This document shows positions 32,592-35,690 of a stretch of DNA of 35,690 bases, piece after piece. The notes under the pieces were generated by a model, which was not told the origin of the DNA, ran no database searches, and saw nothing but the letters and a program-made list of their open reading frames with translations. The position numbers and the translations under genes are program-made. The stretch covers positions 1 through 35,690 of the forward strand of contig CALVMP010000010.1 of the NCBI GenBank assembly GCA_944346655.1, in the 5' to 3' direction. The first letter of the stretch is position 1. Every line of letters starts with the position of its first letter. Source of the stretch: an uncultured Clostridia bacterium (lineage in GTDB: Bacteria; Bacillota; Clostridia; Christensenellales; Borkfalkiaceae).

Positions 32592-34223
32592 ATGAGAGTA
32601 ACAAAGATATGCATTAAAAATTTTAAAGTTTTCAGCGAACCAAGGATATTTCAATTTGATAACACAAATATTATAGTGGGAAATAATGGCGTTGGAAAAT
32701 CAACCATACTTGATGCTCTTAATTTGGCACTGACAGGAACTTATCAAGGTAAAAGCATTTCCAAAATTTTAAGCCAAGATTTATTTAATAAACAGTGTGT
32801 GGATTCATACTTAGAAAGTTTGAAAACTACTGAAAAACAAGCACCTCCCGACATTGAAATAACAGTTTACTTTGACTCATGGGCTGAACGCAACGGCGAC
32901 GGAACCCCCGACGGAAGCACAGGTGACGGTTTTACATTTTATATTGAATTTGATACTAAATATAATGAAACATACGCAACAATGATTACTAATAATGAAA
33001 TTGACAGTCTACCAATCGAATATTATCAAACCAGATGGTGTTCATTTGACCGTAGCAACTTTTATAATCCTAAATTTATTGGATTTAAAGGGCTTATAGT
33101 AGATTCTGATAATTTCTCGTCAAATAATTTATATACATCAAAAATAATAAAAGAATTCTTTGACGATGAGGCTTCTATAAAAATGTCCCAAGCTCAAAGA
33201 AGGATCTTTGATTCTTTAGTAGATAATGATACCGTAAATAAAGTGAATGAAAAAATTTTAGAGAACCAAGAATTAAGAGATAAACATGTTTCTCTTGGTG
33301 TGTTAAGCGTTTCAAAAACTTCATGGGAGAATTTAATATCAACAAAGGTAAACGAAATCCCGTTTGAGCATATTGGCAAAGGTGAGCAATGCATAATAAA
33401 AACTTACCTTTCTTTCACAAATGAAAGCATACAAAATAAAGGAATAATTATGATAGAAGAACCAGAATGCCATCTAGCATATGGGAATTTAAATAAGTTA
33501 TTATCATTTATTAAAGAAAAATTAAGTAATTGCCAAGTTATAATTACTACTCACAGCAGTTTTGTGTTGAACAAGCTTGGTTTAGAGAACTTGCTTTTAC
33601 TTAGTGAATCAAATTGTATTAAATTCAATGACTTGAAAGATGATACAACCAAATTTTTTGAGAAAAAAGCCGGATATGATACTTTGAGATTTTTATTATG
33701 CAAAAAATCTATTCTTTCAGAGGGAGATTCAGATGAATTAATTATTCAAAGAGCATACAAAGACTATTATGGTAGAATGCCAATAGAAGATGGTATTGAT
33801 ATTATTTCCGTCGGGCTATCTTTTCTAAGATTTTTAGAAATAGCTAAACAATTAAGATTACACACAACGGTGGTAACAGATAATGATGGCAACATTGAGG
33901 CATTAAAGAAAAAATATGCTGATTATTCAAATATTCCATGTATTAAAATATACTATTCTGAAAATGTTATAAAACACAATGACACAGGTATTAACCCAGA
34001 TGTCGTTCCTAATTTAAATACACTAGAACCAGAAATTTTACGCGCCAACTCATTAAACAAATTGAATAGCGTGCTAGGAAAAGACTTTAGCACAGAAGAA
34101 GAACTCTTGCATTATATGGTAACTAATAAAACAGATGTAGCATGGCAAATATTTAAGAGTGATGAAAAAATTAATTATCCAAAATATATTTTAAAATCAA
34201 TTGGCGTATGCAATGAAGAGTAA
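32592..34223 (+). CDS. gajA: OLD-family ATPase/TOPRIM nuclease, GajA-like
   Basis: 543 residues. The N-terminal ABC-type ATPase has Walker A GNNGVGKST (30-38), a signature-like GKGEQCIIKTYLSF and Walker B IIMIEEPECHL (~285-293), followed by TTHSSFVLNKL. The C-terminal TOPRIM domain has LSEGDSDELIIQ (~377-388) and VVTDNDGN (~427-434), the acidic residues needed for nuclease chemistry. This order is typical of OLD nucleases and of Gabija GajA, which nicks phage DNA when nucleotide levels fall. It overlaps the next gene, a UvrD-like helicase, by 11 nt, the usual Gabija pairing. An OLD class 2 pair that is not strictly Gabija is the main alternative. Confidence 0.82.
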   Translation: MRVTKICIKNFKVFSEPRIFQFDNTNIIVGNNGVGKSTILDALNLALTGTYQGKSISKILSQDLFNKQCVDSYLESLKTTEKQAPPDIEITVYFDSWAERNGDGTPDGSTGDGFTFYIEFDTKYNETYATMITNNEIDSLPIEYYQTRWCSFDRSNFYNPKFIGFKGLIVDSDNFSSNNLYTSKIIKEFFDDEASIKMSQAQRRIFDSLVDNDTVNKVNEKILENQELRDKHVSLGVLSVSKTSWENLISTKVNEIPFEHIGKGEQCIIKTYLSFTNESIQNKGIIMIEEPECHLAYGNLNKLLSFIKEKLSNCQVIITTHSSFVLNKLGLENLLLLSESNCIKFNDLKDDTTKFFEKKAGYDTLRFLLCKKSILSEGDSDELIIQRAYKDYYGRMPIEDGIDIISVGLSFLRFLEIAKQLRLHTTVVTDNDGNIEALKKKYADYSNIPCIKIYYSENVIKHNDTGINPDVVPNLNTLEPEILRANSLNKLNSVLGKDFSTEEELLHYMVTNKTDVAWQIFKSDEKINYPKYILKSIGVCNEE

Positions 34224-35295
34224 ATTTATTATCGCTTGTGCAGGAAGCGGTAAAACAACTACAATTATAAATGAAACATTGGAAACATCTGATAAGATAT
34301 TAGTCACAACATTTACCGATGAAAATTGCGACGAAATCAAGCGTAAATATTATCAAAAAATTGGATTTATTCCAATAAACGTTGTAATTCTCCCGTGGTT
34401 CACATTTGAACTACGTCACTTAATTAATCCATTTCGTCTATCTTTTATTGATAATGATATTAAAGGTATTAATTTAGTTCAGTCAATGTCAGCTCCGCGC
34501 ACCAATCAAAATTCCAAAAATCATTATATAGATGAAAACGATAAAATATATTCTGACAAAATAGCACTCCTCTCTTTTAAAACATTAAAAGAAAAAGGTG
34601 ATAGAATATTTTCTAGACTTAGACGTTTATTTAAAAAAATATACATTGACGAATTTCAAGATTTTGCAGGATATGATTTAGAAATAGTAAAAGAATTAAT
34701 GGAAAATGGTTTTCCTGTCACATTAGTTGGTGATCCAAGACAAAGAACATTTTCAACGCATTTTTCCAAAAAAAATAAACAATATAACGAGGATAAAGAA
34801 ACCTATATCAGGAATCAATGTTCTTCATTATGTGATATTGATACAACATCTTTAAATTATTCTTATCGATGTCCTGAGCAAATTATTACATACGCATCAT
34901 TGATTTTTCCAAATTTACCAATCTCACATTCAAATGTGCCTAAAAACGATAATGATGGTATCTATATCGTCCTGAAACATGACACTATTAATTTTATACA
35001 ACAAGAGCAAGGCACTGTTCAGCTACGCTTAGATTCGAAAACAAAAACCAACAACAACTATTTTACAATGACCTTTGGTAAATCAAAAGGTACTACTCAT
35101 GAAAATGTTTTAATTTACCCAACGCAAAAAATGAAAAAGGCTATTTTACTAAATGATTTTAATTATATAGATTCTAATATTATAAAATGTAAATTTTATG
35201 TCGCACTAACCAGAGCCAAACATAAAGTTGGCATTGTTATGGAAGATAAAGATTTAAAGAAATTAAATAACCCTTTTGTTAAACTTTGGAAATAA
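34213..35295 (+). CDS. gajB: Short UvrD/Rep-like helicase, GajB-like
   Basis: 360 residues from ATG at 34213 (the in-frame TTG at 34201 is less likely). Superfamily 1 motifs: IIACAGSGKTTTI (Walker A, ~6-18), VTTFTDENCDEIKRKY, YIDEFQDFAGYD (~143), LVGDPRQRTF, NYSYRCPEQI, MTFGKSKGTTHENVLI and FYVALTRAKHKVGIV. All core motifs are present, but it is short for a UvrD helicase, with much reduced accessory subdomains, as in Gabija GajB, and somewhat shorter than GajB proteins I know (about 490 residues). In Gabija it binds GajA and is activated by DNA ends. It is the last gene of the operon; no clear terminator follows. Confidence 0.8.
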   Translation: MKSKFIIACAGSGKTTTIINETLETSDKILVTTFTDENCDEIKRKYYQKIGFIPINVVILPWFTFELRHLINPFRLSFIDNDIKGINLVQSMSAPRTNQNSKNHYIDENDKIYSDKIALLSFKTLKEKGDRIFSRLRRLFKKIYIDEFQDFAGYDLEIVKELMENGFPVTLVGDPRQRTFSTHFSKKNKQYNEDKETYIRNQCSSLCDIDTTSLNYSYRCPEQIITYASLIFPNLPISHSNVPKNDNDGIYIVLKHDTINFIQQEQGTVQLRLDSKTKTNNNYFTMTFGKSKGTTHENVLIYPTQKMKKAILLNDFNYIDSNIIKCKFYVALTRAKHKVGIVMEDKDLKKLNNPFVKLWK

Positions 35296-35446
35296 TAAAA
35301 CTTATTTACAAATCCTACTTCGCGCTTAGCAAAAATTTCCTAGATGACTTACATTTTTTCTTAAATAAATCTTTTCAAGATCTTATAAACCAACCATTGG
35401 GTTAAACTTTAAACAAATACATACCATGAGCTTGAAATAGGCTCCG

Positions 35447-35466
35447 CGTCCACATCTCGTCCACAT
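35447..35466. repeat. Short direct repeat, possible recombination site
   Basis: CGTCCACAT occurs twice, 11 nt apart, in a small GC-richer patch within AT-rich DNA between the Gabija-like operon and a truncated gene end. Such repeats occur at integrase sites, but no integrase gene is visible. Confidence 0.25.
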
Positions 35467-35589
35467 TTGAGGTAAAGACGCATTAAAACATATCAACACG
35501 ATAAAAAACAAAAACAAAAGGTTTTGAGCTAAAAATACGCCAATTTTGCTTAAAAATGAGCATTTTTTGAGATATATTAAGACGATTAA

Positions 35590-35676
35590 AATGGCGGTTT
35601 GCGCTCGGGCAACAACCCCATGGTAGGCGCAACGGTAGCCGTTGCAGTTGCCGTTCAGGAAGGCATGAGCAAATAA
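35590..35676 (+). pseudogene. 3' remnant of an unidentified gene at the right end
   Basis: After a TAA stop the frame reads GGLRSGNNPMVGATVAVAVA, then VQEGMSK and a stop. This Ala/Val-rich, GC-rich, gene-like end differs sharply from the AT-rich DNA just before it. It looks like the C-terminus of a gene whose upstream part was replaced by the Gabija-like insertion. I do not recognise the protein. The rest of 35296-35589 holds no supported gene. Confidence 0.35.
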
Positions 35677-35690
35677 TTAACACAAGATAT

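Noticed and set aside
35483..35683. 66-residue minus-strand ORF
   Set aside because: No ribosome site or coding character; it runs opposite the gene remnant on the plus strand.
1..35690. tRNA, rRNA, integrase, relaxase or transposase genes
   Set aside because: I looked for their usual motifs and saw none, so calling the region a complete ICE is not supported; only element-type cargo is seen.

Overview
The window looks like accessory DNA of a Bacillota (Clostridia-type) genome, probably part of an integrative/conjugative element plus a defence island. The evidence is strong AGGAGG-type ribosome sites, a DUF3990/XRE pair, a giant DUF3849-containing methylase-helicase of the kind carried by clostridial conjugative elements, a YolD-like remnant, and a minimal Ku/LigD pair. 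I saw no rRNA, tRNA, CRISPR array, relaxase, integrase or transposase. Base composition is visibly mosaic: the giant gene (957-10712) and ku-ligD (28844-30600) are GC-richer, while 10.7-28.7 kb and 31-35.5 kb are AT-rich.

Layout. (1) 1-910, plus strand: 3' end of a DUF3990 gene overlapping an XRE-type HTH gene. (2) 957-11230, minus strand: an unknown 167-residue protein, then a 3251-residue protein with an N6-adenine methylase-like domain, a SNF2-type helicase, DUF3849, three tandem ~100-residue repeats and a C-terminal primase-polymerase-like domain. An operator-like inverted repeat lies in front of this operon. (3) 11375-25863, minus strand: a polymorphic-toxin array. Two long Rhs/YD-repeat toxins (1777 and 1749 residues) are each preceded, with a 0-1 nt junction, by a small LLH-holin-like membrane protein, and each is followed by a candidate immunity gene. 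Downstream of the second lies a displaced toxin tip that carries a mosaic copy of the end of the Rhs core and its own candidate immunity gene. A third Rhs core survives only as a decayed fragment. Hairpins separate the units, several sharing an ACGAACGGCAA-like stem. (4) 25952-26168: frameshifted YolD-like remnant. (5) 26210-28689, minus strand: AbiH-family abortive-infection gene, a 55-residue ORF, and a two-gene unit of unknown function, one product being membrane-anchored. (6) 28844-30600, minus strand: ku and a ligase-only ligD. (7) 31269-32255, minus strand: self-inhibited Fic protein. (8) 32592-35295, plus strand: Gabija-like pair (OLD-family ATPase/TOPRIM nuclease plus short UvrD-like helicase). 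(9) Right end: the 3' scrap of a gene I do not recognise.

How it may fit together. The conserved unit in the array reads: hairpin, holin-like gene, Rhs toxin with a common leader, variable tip, immunity gene, hairpin. The cores are close enough in DNA sequence for recombination to swap tips, and the displaced tip itself shows a switch from one core's sequence to the other's. The strongest candidate for an undescribed system is the fixed coupling of a phage-holin-like protein to Gram-positive Rhs toxins that lack a recognisable export signal. The remaining AT-rich genes (AbiH, the two-gene unit, Fic, Gabija-like) look like antiphage or toxin functions gathered at the same site.
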